Source of the DNA: Coix lacryma-jobi var. lacryma-jobi
Taxonomy: Eukaryota; Streptophyta; Magnoliopsida; Poales; Poaceae
Assembly: GCA_009763385.1 (NCBI GenBank)
Contig: CM019823.1
Coordinates: forward strand, 174,560,574 to 174,624,573
Length of the DNA: 64,000 nucleotides
Direction of reading: 5' to 3'
The first letter of the stretch is position 1, and each line of letters begins with the position of its first letter. The translations under genes and the position numbers were made by a program. Of the stretch, positions 24,310 through 37,300 are shown one piece after another. The notes beneath the pieces were generated by a model. The model was not told where the DNA came from. It worked only from the letters and a program-made list of their open reading frames with translations, and searched no databases.

Positions 24310-25622
24310 TAAGGATGGCAACGGCTACATCTCCATCGGGTATTGGCATCCCGTCCCCATCCCCGCGAACTAAAATTCATCTCGTCCTCATCCCCATTTT
24401 CGCTCGCGGGTACAGAATTTTCCCCGTCCCCATCCCCGTCGGGTACCCGTACCCAAGTATGCACCCATGTATAATCATATATTACATGCCACAATAACAC
24501 AATGAATAAGATAAATGTATAGATACATCATACATTATGATCATAGATTATAGTTAGCATCCTTTTTATACGATTCTAATTAGGCTAGGACCATCATATG
24601 TGCACTAGTTATATTTTAGAGCTCTTTTACGGTGGTTGTAGGTGCTTTTGGGTTCCTCTTGGTTCCTAGGCTAGGTTATGATCTCTAATTAGTTTTATGA
24701 TTTGAAATTTTGCATCACGAAACGGAAGAAGACAACACGGACCTATGGAAATGGAAACTAGTAACGAACTGACAAGCTGCAATGCATAGTATACATGGAC
24801 TGATCGATCGGAACAAGACGATCGAACAAACAAAGCTAACGCGTACGGCGACAGATGGATGGGTCGGGGTCGGGGTCGGTCATGGCCTCAGTTCTCACTG
24901 CCTAGGACGGCCTCTCACACGTCCTCGAAGGCGGCGAGGATGGCCGGGTAATGGGGCGACGAGTTGAGGGATAGGTATGACACTAGGAGCTTGCTGAGTG
25001 CGTCGGCGCCGCAGATGCGCCGCCCAGCCACCATCTCCACCTTGGAGCTTCGGAAATCGGCGTACGGGTTGCGCGACCGCTTCACCACCGTCGTTCCTGC
25101 GGCCGCCGATGCCACGACGGCGCCGACAACGATGCCGCACCTACGCCAGTGCCATCACCCGACTCAAACATCATTTTTCTATTATAAATATACCATACGA
25201 AAATAGAACAATCTATTTTAGGTGTTGATCCCACCAATTTTAATATGCGCCAAGCGTATATGGTCCCACTATTTGATATACATTTGGTTCCTCTCGGCAC
25301 CTCTCTAAGTGGTTCCTCTCAGTGCCTCTGCCTTTTTAGCCGTCGGATCGCTCCTCGTGAGCCGTCTATTTTTCGGCAACCATTGTAAAAATTCTCTATA
25401 TTTTATATTATATATATACACATATATACACACTATAATAGCAATAGCAGGTTCCCCAGCAGGTAACGGGGACAGGTATATAGGGAACGTCCCCGTCCCT
25501 GCCATCCCCAACGGGGATGGGTTCTTGCCCATTTAAATCCCCGCGGGTACAAATAACGTCTCATCCCCGTCCCCTAATGGGTCAAATACCCGTCGGGTAT
25601 CGGGCAGCCGTTGCCATCTTTA
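24310..25622. mobile_element. hAT-type transposon (1313 bp) carrying a captured gene fragment
   Basis: Inverted ends TAAGGATGGCAACGGCT and AGCCGTTGCCATCTTTA, followed on both sides by CCCCGTCCCCATCCCCG-type subterminal repeats. A perfect 8-bp TSD TGTGAAAG lies at 24,302-24,309 and 25,623-25,630. It encodes no transposase, so it is non-autonomous. A GC-rich internal block at about 24,840-25,150 differs in composition from the AT-rich arms and contains an OVATE-domain fragment. Confidence 0.9.
24897..25115 (-). pseudogene. OVATE family protein (OFP) C-terminal domain fragment
   Basis: The - strand translation reads VVKRSRNPYADFRSSKVEMV, then GADALSKLLVSYLSLNS and PAILAAFEDV-stop-EAVLG. This is the layout of the plant OVATE domain (formerly DUF623): a basic-aromatic start (DPYxDFRxSM), LLxxYLxLN, then a conserved A-F-x-D-V-W-E near the end. 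A TGA at 24,915-24,917 stands where OFPs have Trp. No upstream OFP N-terminus or normal gene context is present, so this is a captured fragment. OFPs are transcriptional repressors of organ shape (family knowledge). Confidence 0.8.
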
Positions 25623-26062
25623 TGTGAAAGGGACTTAGGCAACCTTATTTCACAGGCATTAAAATAGGATTATCAGCGTAGAGAAAAAATTGCAGGTAAG
25701 CCAAATATCATAGTGTCTGGCTCTGTAAAAAACACTATTGCACAGCTAGAGCCATGCTATACCCTCTATCTGCAATCTTGCGCAAGACGCAACATCGGTT
25801 TATGTGAAAACTGCGAATTGGATGGAAATTTAAATTTATTGGCTTCAGAGTTCAGAATAACTGGATGTGGCTTCTTTATAGTTGGGCCGAGATACACAAC
25901 AACCTCTCTATTACGGCCCATAGTGGCCTGACTCTATAAATCGGCTCACCCACCGTCCATCACAGTTCAGTAGTGCACTGTGCACATTACAGATATAGAA
26001 CAGGCACGGCACATGTACCAGTGACAGCACCTTTGTTGTCTGCTAAAACGAAGACGAAAGAT

Positions 26063-26068
26063 TTTATT
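26063..26068 (-). terminator. Poly(A) signal of the MDH gene
   Basis: AATAAA on the - strand, about 170 bp downstream of the stop codon at 26,237. Confidence 0.55.
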
Positions 26069-26236
26069 CCATGCCAAGGAAATGGTTACAGTTGCTAAAG
26101 GGTAATTAGCCTTTTCCTTACTTTCGTCTTTACAAAAGTGGTACTACGGGTATAGTAGCACTATATCACAAGTTCACAACACTGCATCTATGTATGGTCC
26201 GGATCTCAGGGACGATCCCTTCGTATCCGTATCACT

Positions 26237-29200
26237 TCACTTGCTCATGAAAGCGATGCCCTTCTGAATGCTCTCGCTCAGTTCCTTCTTTGCAGCTTCC
26301 AGACCAGCTCTGTTTTCCCAGAGATCCAAGAATCATTAGGCCATTGAATTTTAGAGAATCGAGAGAATTCATCATCTAACAAATTTGGCGCAATGCAACC
26401 ACATTATTAAGCCACTGTGTGTACAGCTACAGGGTACCTCTCAAAATCATTCAAAGGTCCAAGCGGGAGGATCTCCTCAGCTCCACCACGGCCAAGCCTC
26501 ACTTTTGAGGCAAAGAACGGAAGTTCTGTCACCTGATGCCAAATAGAAAAACGGAATTAAGTACAACCATGTGAACTAAGATAAGGGTCGATGTTCAGAC
26601 AGTATGTGAAGGAGAAATATACAGATTTCGTGTGAGGATACCTCGGATGCAACGTATGAGCATTCCACAATGCCAGCATCACCCCGCATAGCTCGCAAAC
26701 ATGCATCACCAAATTTTGCAGCAGCAAAAGCCTGAGGTTTTTCTTCTGTTAGTATAGAGACAAAACTTGATTACCTAAAGTAAGCTATCATGTATAAGTA
26801 GAACATACCATTGACAGAGTCGCAGAGCCTGATCCAGCCTTTGCCTGAAATCAATGAAAACAGCATTCATTACTCATACATTTTTTTCAGTTAACTGGAA
26901 TTACGTCAGGATTCAGGAAGCAGTCAAAATGGACTCGTGGCAGGTTCAGATATGCATAATGCATCAGGATATGCAACTCCACGTATGCAATTTTGGGCGA
27001 TGAATGAAATCATAAATTTCATTATGGTTGTTTAAAGCCATTGTGTTACATTTGTGTTTTTTCCCCTTAAACTATTAACTATTGAGAAATTGTTAGAACA
27101 AATGAGTAATGCATAAGGGCATGCAAAAGGGTATGTCGTAGCCCGTAGGCCTCTAGCTAGAAGAATCTCATTCTTTATCAATGTTGCAACCACAGGTAGC
27201 CCTCACAACTCAAGCATGGCCAAATACTTAGTCAGGCCCTGTTCAGTTGGGGAAAAAATTTGCATAGTGATACTGTAGCACTTTTGTTGTTATTTGACAA
27301 ATTTTGTCCAAACATGGACTAACTAGGCTCAAAAGATTCGTCTCGACATGAACAGACTAAAAGTACAATTAGTTTTTTTTACCTACATTTAATGCTTCAT
27401 ACAGTTAGTCTTGCTGTTTTTACTCCCGGCAAATAAAACAAGTGCATTAAACTGAAATCAATCAATTTATCAACATAAGTCATATATACATGACAGCACT
27501 GGAAGATGGATTTGCACTATATATTTCTCCACTAACAGCATCACTATGTAAGCTTTATCCAGAGAAAATTATACGTACATACTAACATACATAATATGTA
27601 TCAGTTAGAGATGCATGTTCACCAAATGTTTGATGGACAAAAAAAAAATCGATCATGTAAAGCTCATCTCTGTTTTGGCATAGACAATATCAGATGAAGA
27701 GGTTAGATTATAGCAGAGCAATATTTGTTATATTGGTACGGTTAGACCAAACTTCAGGCAGTAAAGTGAAATAGGTTTGTACCTCCACAACTTCTGTGCC
27801 ACCATTCTGTATGCGGTCTGTCAAATATTTGATTTCATCCTGAGTGAATGAGCTTGGAGGTGTGACCTGCAGATAATCAGGTTTTAAATGAGCACCTAGT
27901 GTCATAGATGCTAGATAATATTTCAATATTAACATTCCCATGTGATGGAATCAGCATACGATCAGTACCTGGGAGAGGAGGGGTAATATAGTTACCCCAG
28001 CATGCCCACCAACAACAGGAACATTGACATCTCTTGGATCAACTCCAAGCACTTCAGCCTACAATATGTAATATGAAGCAGAAATGCAAATTACCAACTG
28101 AGAAGTACAACGACACTACTACTATTAGAGTACACAAGTACTCCAGGTTCTTAAGAGATGCTAAGTAATAGGCTTCATACCACAAAGGTGTTGGCCCTTG
28201 TAACATCGAGCGTTGTCACTCCAAGAAGACGCTTGGGATCATAAGTTCCAGCTTTCTTGAAAACCTCAGCAGCAATGGGAACAGTTGAGTTTACTGGGTT
28301 GCTGATCAAATTCACAATTGCATTAGGACAGCATCTTGCAACGCCTTCACAAAGTGTACGAACAATCCCAGCATTTTTGTTGAATAAATCATCCCTTGTC
28401 ATTCCTGGTTTCCTAGGGAGACCAGCAGGTATGATTACAAGGTCCATTCCTGTAAGTGCTGCATCAAGCTGCTGTGCCCCAAGGAAGCCACGGACCTGAA
28501 AAGAAGTTTTACGAGAGTTATTAGCTGGACTAAGTGTATGTTCGCATTTGATGTTTTTTGCACCTAGGTAATTTGGACCAAGGAAATAGTGTATAATCAA
28601 TTTAGGCTGTTTGAAAAATATTGGAGTTCAAACAGCTTAATTTTCAGAGATAGTCTGTTTACACTTTTTTTTTCAAACTCAAGAGAGTAATTGTATTTTT
28701 TTTCCTTTTCTTTGTGCTATGTTTCTTTTAGGCATTATAGAAACCAAGACCTGAACTATACTGGTACTCAATTAGCATATATGTAAACATAAACGGAAGT
28801 TCTAGGTGGTTTTCTTTTATGTACTACAGCAAGTCAGCTTGTTCTGGAGCCTAACCACAGCAATCAGCGAACATAAGGATGCACAATAACAAGTAACATA
28901 ACAATAACATATTGAGGTGGTGAAACCAACTAGTAGAAAACTAAAAAGCTGCAGAATTGAGCAGCTGGGTGCCTATTGTGACAAATGACAAATCAATCTA
29001 TAACCCCTATAAAGCAAAGCCCCACTAGCTGAATTCTCTGTGATTTGGTGAAGCCACGTCACCTTGGTCCACTTCTACCTCTCTTAATCATCTCTCTCCT
29101 CTATGGCTCCACTATTGCACTCGGAAGGGAGACCGAGAGAGACTCATAATCTCAATTAACACAATTAACACATCAGGCCGACCACTTACTACTCCCACTA

Positions 29201-30415
29201 CCAGCAATTGAGGCATCAGAAACTGCCAGGAAACCAAGAGGCCGATTGATGATATTATTTATATGCTTACTGCCCTCATATATCTGATGACTGCAATCTT
29301 GCATTTCGAATGGTCGCGGCGCCGTGCAGATAAGACGTTCATCTTCCCTCCCCAAGCTTTCTCCAATGGTGAGTATATCCAAGCTATGGCGTGCTCGAAG
29401 TATCTGGGCCGATGGAATCATGCAGCAACAGATGACAATGGATCGATGTTGCGATGGTCGATGGATTTGACGGATGCGGCAGTGGAAGGCGCGCGGCTGT
29501 GCGGCGGTGAGCGATTTATTGTTGCTTTTTTCTTCTTATATATACCGAAGCCAAACTATTTGCTCCTGGTCTATGGTAGAGGATGAGGATGAAGGTTATA
29601 CAGGCTTACTCCGCACACAGTTGCTAGGGATAAGGCCAGCAGACGGAACCTACGCAACCATATGGCAACACATGTATCTCTTTGTGTTTGTCCTGGCTGT
29701 AAAAGAGCTTTGTTTAACACCAATAGTTACCAGGTATAAGTGCAACAATAATTTATGCATAGATAATAATTTTCAATTAACTTAACATCCCTTAAAGCAT
29801 CAATCTTACGTTATCTTAGCAGAACTGCACAACAATATTGTAACATCATTTTCTAACACAAAGCTCTATATTTCAAGCTCTATAAAATTTCATCAGAAAA
29901 ATACTATATAGTTCCCGCCGCAACGCGCGGGGTATCATCTAGTTAATTAAGTGCCTAAGCCGCCAAATCCATCAGTTGGCAGATAGAACAACCAAACGGT
30001 GCTGTCTTGCTGATTGTATAGCAGCATCACAAAGGTTGTAGCCATCACCCCCGAAAGTACAGCGCCACGGATCGACTGCGAAGCACCAGGGAGGGGGGAA
30101 AGAGGGGAGAAACGTTACCACAGCGCTGGTGTCCATGTGGCTGATATCGGCGGTGACCCCGGGCGTGTTGACGACATCGTAGAGGTGCAGCACGGACACG
30201 AGAGGGTTCATCTTCATGAGCAGCGACAGCGGCTGTCCGATCCCGCCCGCGGCGCCCAGGATCGCGACCTTGAACCCCGGCGCGCCGCCCTTGGCGCGGC
30301 ACACCGCGGGCCTCAGCGCGGACGCGCCTTCCTCCATCTGCGGCGGGCGCTGGGGGTTCAGGTGCGCGGCGACGCGGGCGAGGCGGTGGGAGGGGGCGTT
30401 GGCGTCGGGCTGCAT
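26237..30415 (-). CDS. PMDH: Peroxisomal/glyoxysomal NAD-dependent malate dehydrogenase
   Basis: Interconverts malate and oxaloacetate with NAD in peroxisomes, supporting beta-oxidation, the glyoxylate cycle and photorespiration. Eight exons on -: 30,415-30,119; 28,495-28,181; 28,058-27,969; 27,866-27,783; 26,844-26,809; 26,731-26,642; 26,532-26,438; 26,309-26,237. All have GT/AG borders with continuous phase, giving 359 aa, normal for the family. Visible: PTS2 peroxisome signal RLARVAAHL at residues 11-19; NAD-binding GAAGGIG at ~54; substrate loop AGLPRKPGMTRDDL; MDH signature VTTLDVTRANTFV; catalytic His in VVGGHAGVTILPL at ~223. The PTS2 separates it from mitochondrial and chloroplast MDH. 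The start ATG is the one that includes the PTS2. No lesion is seen. Intron 1 (30,118-28,496, 1.6 kb) contains a Helitron, and a MULE lies close upstream. Confidence 0.97.
27235..27410. mobile_element. Truncated MITE fragment in MDH intron 4
   Basis: Starts GGCCCTGTTCAGTTGGGG and contains CATGGACTAACTAGGCTCAAAAGATTCGTCTCG, the conserved interior of an abundant grass MITE. The matching right terminus was not found, so it is a fragment. It lies between exons 4 and 5. Confidence 0.55.
28997..29942 (+). mobile_element. Non-autonomous Helitron in MDH intron 1
   Basis: The 5' end starts TCTATAACCCCTATAAAGC after a host A. The 3' end is CCCGC-loop-GCGGG hairpin at about 29,914-29,931, followed by GTATCATCTAG and a host T. 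TC...CTAG ends, a 3' hairpin ~10 bp inside, A/T insertion and no TSD are Helitron hallmarks. No Rep/helicase is encoded. The exact 5' base could instead be the TC at 28,993. Confidence 0.75.
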
Positions 30416-30699
30416 GGCGGCTTCTAGTTCCGCGGAAGCCGGAGGGGAGGGGAGGGGAGTTGGATGGATCTAGAGGGGAGGGGAGCGTGAGTTGCTGCTG
30501 CTCCAGGTGTTGGTTGATTGGCGCGATGCGGGTCGGGTTTTGACGGGGAAAAGCTCCCGCGTTTTTGGATGGTTCCGCCCGTGCGTTATCCGGTAGCCTG
30601 TGGCCGAGGGCCGTCGTGGAATTGGGAGGCGGTGAGGCGGCGACGGCGATCGCTCCCCGCCCCCCTTTGCTTTTCTCCGCCACTTCGCCGTATGCGCCG

Positions 30700-30925
30700 G
30701 GGCTTTTTACTTTTTTACCATTACTAACATGTGCACTTGCTAGGTTAGCACCGTTGTTTTGCCTCTTACTTTTTTAGCACAGGGACTGCATAGAAGTTAC
30801 TAATTTGCCACATTTGCGCATCTGGCATGCCAAGCAAGCCTGGGCTGTCCCCGTCCAGTTAGTAGCTCCTTGTAAAAAGACACTTTTGCCCCTGGCCTAT
30901 TCATTCACTTTACCGCGATGGGTGC
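30700..30925. repeat. MULE left terminal inverted repeat (~226 bp)
   Basis: Complementary along most of its length to ~38,880-39,108, with a few mismatches. Its outer edge is 285 bp upstream of the MDH start codon. Confidence 0.85.
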
Positions 30926-31382
30926 GCCCTCAGGCTGCTGGCCTTTTCCAAAGTGCATGAAAACGAAAATGAAAATGGCAGAAATCACATACACGAATAA
31001 CTCGAGAAACTGACAGGAATCACGGACGCTGTAGTGCATGAAAATGGCACATTCACAGACACGAATGAACTCAAAAAAAAAATGAGAAATCACAATAATA
31101 ATTTTAGAAAGGAAACACATGGTAGCCATTACGTAAAGTACAAATTAAAACAACTACACAGTACCATGCTGCTCATGGAATAACATGCATAGATCCATTA
31201 CATAAAGTACCATGCTGCTGGTGGAGTAGCAATTTAAGGGCACACATATTAAGTTTAGAGCCCATATCATTACATAAAAGGCCTATCACATGACAGTGTC
31301 CATGGCCAACCAAAATTCACACAGCTTGCACAAATCATTGCAACAAAAGACCATGCTCTCAAAAGATGTTGTCTCAGGCTCT

Positions 31383-34300
31383 TTATTTTTTATTTCTTCC
31401 AGCCTTAGTCTGTGTTGTCTTTTTCACCTTAGTTGCCAACTGCTTCTTCCTTGGAGTCAATTTTGTTGGATGCACTTGAACTGCCAATGCATCCTGGCCA
31501 TCTTGTACAAATAAAGACCTTGCAAAATAAAGTTCAATTAACGATGGCAAATTGTCTAGGTTCAAAGCATATTCATCTCGGTGTTACTAGAAAGAAGAGG
31601 TGTACCTCCTAGCTGTACTGGTTTCAGTTGGGGGCTCAGGGCGTCGAAGTACCAAAGCCATGGCCTCACCTGCAGCCTGAGCTTCTTCCCTTGCTGCTAT
31701 TTGGGCTGCTTCCCTTGCTTGTGCTGCCTTGAGCTCAGCTTCTTCTGCCTCCCTTCTTGCCTTATTTGCTGCTTCCTTCTCCAGAGCTGCTCTGGTTCTC
31801 GGTGTAGCTGTTATTTCTTCAGTAGGCTTGGCCTTTTTCCTCCCCACCTTAGTTGTGGTCTTCTTTGTTCTTTTTCTGTCCAAATGGTAGGATTAGTTGC
31901 TAATGTAGAAAGTATTAGTTAGTAATTAACATAATGCATAGTAGTTACCTTTTCTTGGTACCTGATACTGTACATTTCCAGCTACCTTTTCTATGACCTT
32001 TCTCATTGCACTCAGGATAAATAACTTGTCTAGTTGCCTTCCCCCCCGTCTCCCTAGAGGATTTGATCCTATTTTTCCTATATCTCTATGGTTCTCTCTT
32101 TTTCTGGCATGGAGGGTAACAGAAGAAGCCTTTGTTCACTTCAGGCCACTGACTTCTATCTGTGATGCTAGGAATTATGCCAGCATATGCAGCTTGGAAT
32201 TTCTGTACTAAGTAACACTGGTCCACAAACTGAGCTATGTCTGGTTGCCTAGTGCTGGTAATCACAGTCAATGCATGTGGGCAAGGTTGTCCAGTTATCT
32301 GCCACTGACCACATGTGCAAACTTTCTGATGAAGGTACACAACATGCCTCCTTACTTCTTCATCCTTGTACATTTCTGTCACCTCAGCTTCAGTTGGGTG
32401 TCCTTTGGACATGTACAGATGGGATAATCCCCTTGATGCTGCATTCAATTGAAGTATGATCCCAGGTAATATATGTGACACCCCAATTTTAAGAACAAAA
32501 TTGGAGCACAATATATGTATGCCAGGATCAATTTTCATACATATATCCACATCATAGTAAATATCAAAACAATGCTTTATTAATAATATCGAACTTTGTT
32601 ACATAAATGACCCTCGGGTCTGAAATAAAAAGTACAGACTCTCATGATAACGGACTCTAATGAAGACTCTGATGTAGATGCGGAAAGCTGGACTCCATCT
32701 CCACAGGAAGGTCGACCGGGGGTAGCGCCATCCTAGTACAGGTCGTCAGGGTCGTAGCCTCCGTCTTCTAGATACTCCTGCTCCTCGTACGTGTAGTCTC
32801 CAGCGTCTGGGTGGGGTAGCAGGGGGGACAAAGAGGAAGGGTGAGTACATCGAAATGTACTCCGCAAGTGTGGGAAATATATACTTATGAGGCTTATAAC
32901 AAAGGTAGGCTGACTTTGTTGACTCAAGCGCCTAAAGCGACACACCCTATTAATCCTATGCACCTATTTACTAGATTATAGCCACAGATACTGTAGAAAA
33001 GTAACAACACTCGGAGTCGCACCGAGCAACCAACACCTGAAGTCCATGAGGCAACCGCACCTGAAGTCCATCAGATGACCCGAACCCAAAACCAACCAGT
33101 AACCAACTAATCTCGAAGAAGTCCAAGCCCGCTCGTGACCGTGAGCACGGCTGATATATCAGTTTTACACTCTGCAGAGGTTGCACATCGTTACCCATGA
33201 GTCGTGCAGTTCCCGTCACGCTAAACACTGCCGAGGTGCATAGCGGGTTGCACTGCAAGGCCTTTACAAAGCCCCCTCCAAGTCCGTTCCACACGTACCT
33301 CTAAGGTTTCACCCCGTACAAAGGTCTACGACCCCCAGGGCCCCCTCGTGAGCCACTAAAACAAACCCCGTGTGGACCCTCAACTTAGAGGTAACTAATT
33401 AATTAGCCAGGTCCAGCCCATCCAGATCTCATGGTTGCGCTGTTTTGCCGGGTTACTTGTCCAAGAACCGGGTCCTAGGGATCCAGGCAGGATAAATCTA
33501 GCACTCGCCCAGAACCAAAAACTAAAAGCAGCTGCCGAGTCCCACGGCACAAAACCACCAATACGGGTCCATCCTGCCGGATTTACCTAATAACCATGTT
33601 ACTACAAAATTACCATGTCCACATTCGTTTCATAGTTCATTAATCAAGATTATAAACATTTTAACTCTCATCCCAACCATGACTGCAGGGCTAAGCAAGA
33701 CACCTACCCGAACATCCCAAAACAGGCGACAAGGATAATATGTACAAATTCTAGTAAACCATAACATGGGATTCAAATTAATGACAAGCATGCATCTACA
33801 AGATCTAACTACTCTAGTACCAAAAGTAAAATTAAGTAGGTGCAAGATGTTCAAGGACACTTGCCTTCGGACTGGGTCGAATCAACTGGGTCGCAAGGAT
33901 GGTCTGGAGCGTCCTCGTACTCCGCACTCTCTGGCCCAAGCAACATACATGGCACAATACATAGAAATAAATAATAGTACAACAAACAGTATGAAAACAG
34001 TAAACTAATAGATCTACTGCGTAGAGAACGAAATTATGAAACTAACGCAAGTTGAACGGGTCGAATCGGAGTTAAAATGAGCAAGTTATGGGCATTGGAA
34101 TTTGGGTGGCAAAACCGTAAATAATTGGAAATCGAATTTGTATTTTAAACAAATAAAATCTGAGAAAAAGACTCGGCTGGACTCGGCGTCAATTCGGATC
34201 AACTGCAAGGGCTAGGATGCGATTTTGGGAAGACTCAGAGTACAGGAGGACTGGACGGCGGGTTGATTTCGGGGAAAAACAAGGACCTCTGCGCAAAACC

Positions 34301-37300
34301 CGCCGACGTCGGTCGGTCGTGCGACACGTGGCGTGCGCGGGTTGGTGTGGTGCACGCCTGCGCGGTGGACGAGGCTCACGGCGCTCGGAATCGCGGTGTA
34401 TGGTGGATCGAGGGCTCTGCCTCATTTCCCTGAGAGCGCAGGGGCTAAACGGTAAGATCCCCGTGACCCAGTGCACAGTTGACATGGATCGCGGGTTGAG
34501 TCTTCTAAACATGAGGGGCCTTTTTATAAAACAGGCTCGGCTGGTTCGGTGGACTGCGGCGATGCCGTCGTGGCCGCCACGCGGCTCAACTGGGTTGGCC
34601 GGGTGCACCACGCACGCAGCGGACGTGCTGACGCGGAGGGAGTGGACCGCGTCCACGGGGTGTGTAAGCCCGGTGCATACCGGTTCGAGTTATGAATCTA
34701 ATCTAGGCCATTGAATCACGATCAGACGGCTGGGAGCAAAAAGGAAGAGTCACGGTGACTGCCGGCGGGGAACGGCACAGCGGCGCCTGGGCTCTACACG
34801 GCGGCGCCATGGGAGGGACTCGCCGGAGTGCTCGGATCGACCCTAGAGACTAGTAGAGATCTAGGAGAGAGGTGGAATCGGACGGGCAGCTTACAGCGAG
34901 TCCGTAGGTAGGGTTCACGTCGTCGGTGGGGTCCGGTTGAGGGAGTCCGCAGCGGAGATTGCTCGGTTACGCCGGCGAGCTCGCTGCTGTGCCTCTCTGG
35001 TGACGTTGTTCACTGAAAACAGGCCCCACGGACGCGGCGTGGCTCCGTCAACTTCAGCGGAGGTCGGAGAGGTGCCGAGGGTGGCCTTCCCGGTGCGGCA
35101 GGGAGCTCGGCAGAGCTTCCGCAAAGGCGGGAGAGGCGGCGGGGTCTCTGGATGCAGCGCGAGGGTTCGGTGAGGGCTCCGTGGAGGCGGCGGGGGTCGG
35201 GGTGGCTATGTACTTGTAGGGAGAGGGGTTAGGAGGGGTGGCGGCTGGCGCAGATCGATCCCAGGGGATCGATCGTGTGCGGCTTCGTAGCGTGAAGGGC
35301 GGGGAGAGGTTGGGGAAGACCCTGTTCGGCGGGCCCCGCCTGTCAGTGGTGAGGCGAGCGCACGCGGGGCGGGGCGCTGCGGACGCGGTTGCTGGGCCGG
35401 CGCCGTCTCGCGCGTGCGTGAGGAGGGGGGGGGGGGGTTGGGCTGGAGGGTTTGGCGCAGCCCAGCGGGGTGTGGGGAAAGGAGGAGTGGGCGGTGCGGG
35501 GACACGGGCCGAACCGAAGCAGGCCGGTGCGCGGGAATGGGCCTGCTCGGGCTGAAAAGGAGAAAGGGGGAGGAGAGATTTGGTTGGCCTTTTCCCTTTT
35601 TCTTTTCTTTTCAAATCTTTTGTAATTTCTTTCAAAATTCAAAACTCAAAACCCTTTTGAAATCAAAACTGTTTTGTAAACTTTTGATAATATATTTTTT
35701 CTAGGTTTTGTAAATAAAACTTTGAATTTGCTTTTGTAAAAATTTTCATAACTCTTTTGTTTGTTTTCTAAATAGAATAAATACGATTCGCCCTATTCGG
35801 GTTTAATAAAATTCTTTTTCACCCAATAAAAATTATGCAACGGCATGAATGCAACAGAAAAATGATAAATAAATTTTATTTTCCTCCTCTAATAAACTAG
35901 CCAACCTATTTAATTTCTAATTCCTTTTATTAAATTGGGGAAAAATTAAATCAGGGTGTTACAATATACCAGGTGACAAGGCTCCTGCTATCTTTCTTCT
36001 TTTGCCAAATAAAATCATTATCTTCTCTCTGATTGCATCTGTCATCATATGCACTGGAAGGTCCTTGTGCTCTTTGATCCAAGAATTCCATGATTCTGCT
36101 AGGTTGTTGTTGATATAGTCACACTTGATGTCACCACAAAACTTACTTCTAGCCCACAAAAAAGGATGATGTTCATCAAGCCATGTCTGTACATCTGGGC
36201 TAGCTGCCAACACTTTGCCAAAGAAATAATTGAACTTGTGGGCTGAGTATGCTCTGGCTGCAGGCCACATATTTTTTGCATACACTTCACCAGTGAAGTG
36301 TTTCTTCATGTTCTCCATTAGGTGCCTAAAACATTCTCTCTTCTGTGCTTCTGGAAACACAGTTTTTACAGATGACTCCAAGCCTTTGCAAGCATCAGTG
36401 CATACAACTAGCTTATTCATGGGTCCAATGGCTTTCCTAAGTTGTTCCATAAACCAGACCCAGTTCTCCTTTGTTTCTCCATCAAAAAAACCAAATGCCA
36501 AAGGGAACATCCAATTGTGCCCATCTAAAGCAGTAGTTGCAGGCATGTGACCATTCCACAAAACATTGAGAGCTGTGGAATCTACACTTATGTAAGGTCT
36601 GCAGTCATTTAAAAATCCATCTATACTAGCTTTGAATGCACAAAAAAATCTACTAAACTTAATGTTTCCATCTTCAAGATCAGTCACAGTGTCTATCTCT
36701 ACAACACTACCAGGTGACCTCAACTCTATCTCAGCCTTGAACCTGTACAACCAATCAAATGAATCTTTCCATTTACCAAATAACTTATCTGCTACTCTTT
36801 GCCTCCCTTTGTACACTGTCATGTAGGGGATGTCAAGCTTGTACTTGAAAAACAGCTCCTCTTTCAGTTCAGTGGCCCCCATATGTGGGTCATTCTTGAG
36901 GTAAGGTATTGCCTGTTGTGCCACCCAACCAAGAGATGCCATCTTGCTTTCAACTCTTTTAGTAGATGGACATGTATGATCATGTGGATTGAATTGTATC
37001 TGCAAATTTAAACAAAGGTAAATATGTTGGCAAGGGCATGAAAAGAGATGGCATTACAAAAAGATTGCATAACAGAAAATAGATGGCATTAAACAAAGTA
37101 CCCTGACACTGTCGTCACGCTGAGTTCTAGCTCTAATAAACCATGGGCACCCAAGAGTAGAACAGCAAGCCCTCAACCTAGATGTGTCTGAATGCTCAGT
37201 GTTGAACTCAAATTGCCCCTTTATAGCATGTTGTCTCAAAGCTAGCCTGAACTCATCCATACTAGGATAGAGAGTGCCAACACTCATATCAGGATTTTCC

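Noticed and set aside
30045..30683. 212-codon ORF on - over MDH exon 1
   Set aside because: Shifted frame of the GC-rich MDH first exon and promoter; the MDH frame has the PTS2 and NAD-binding motif.
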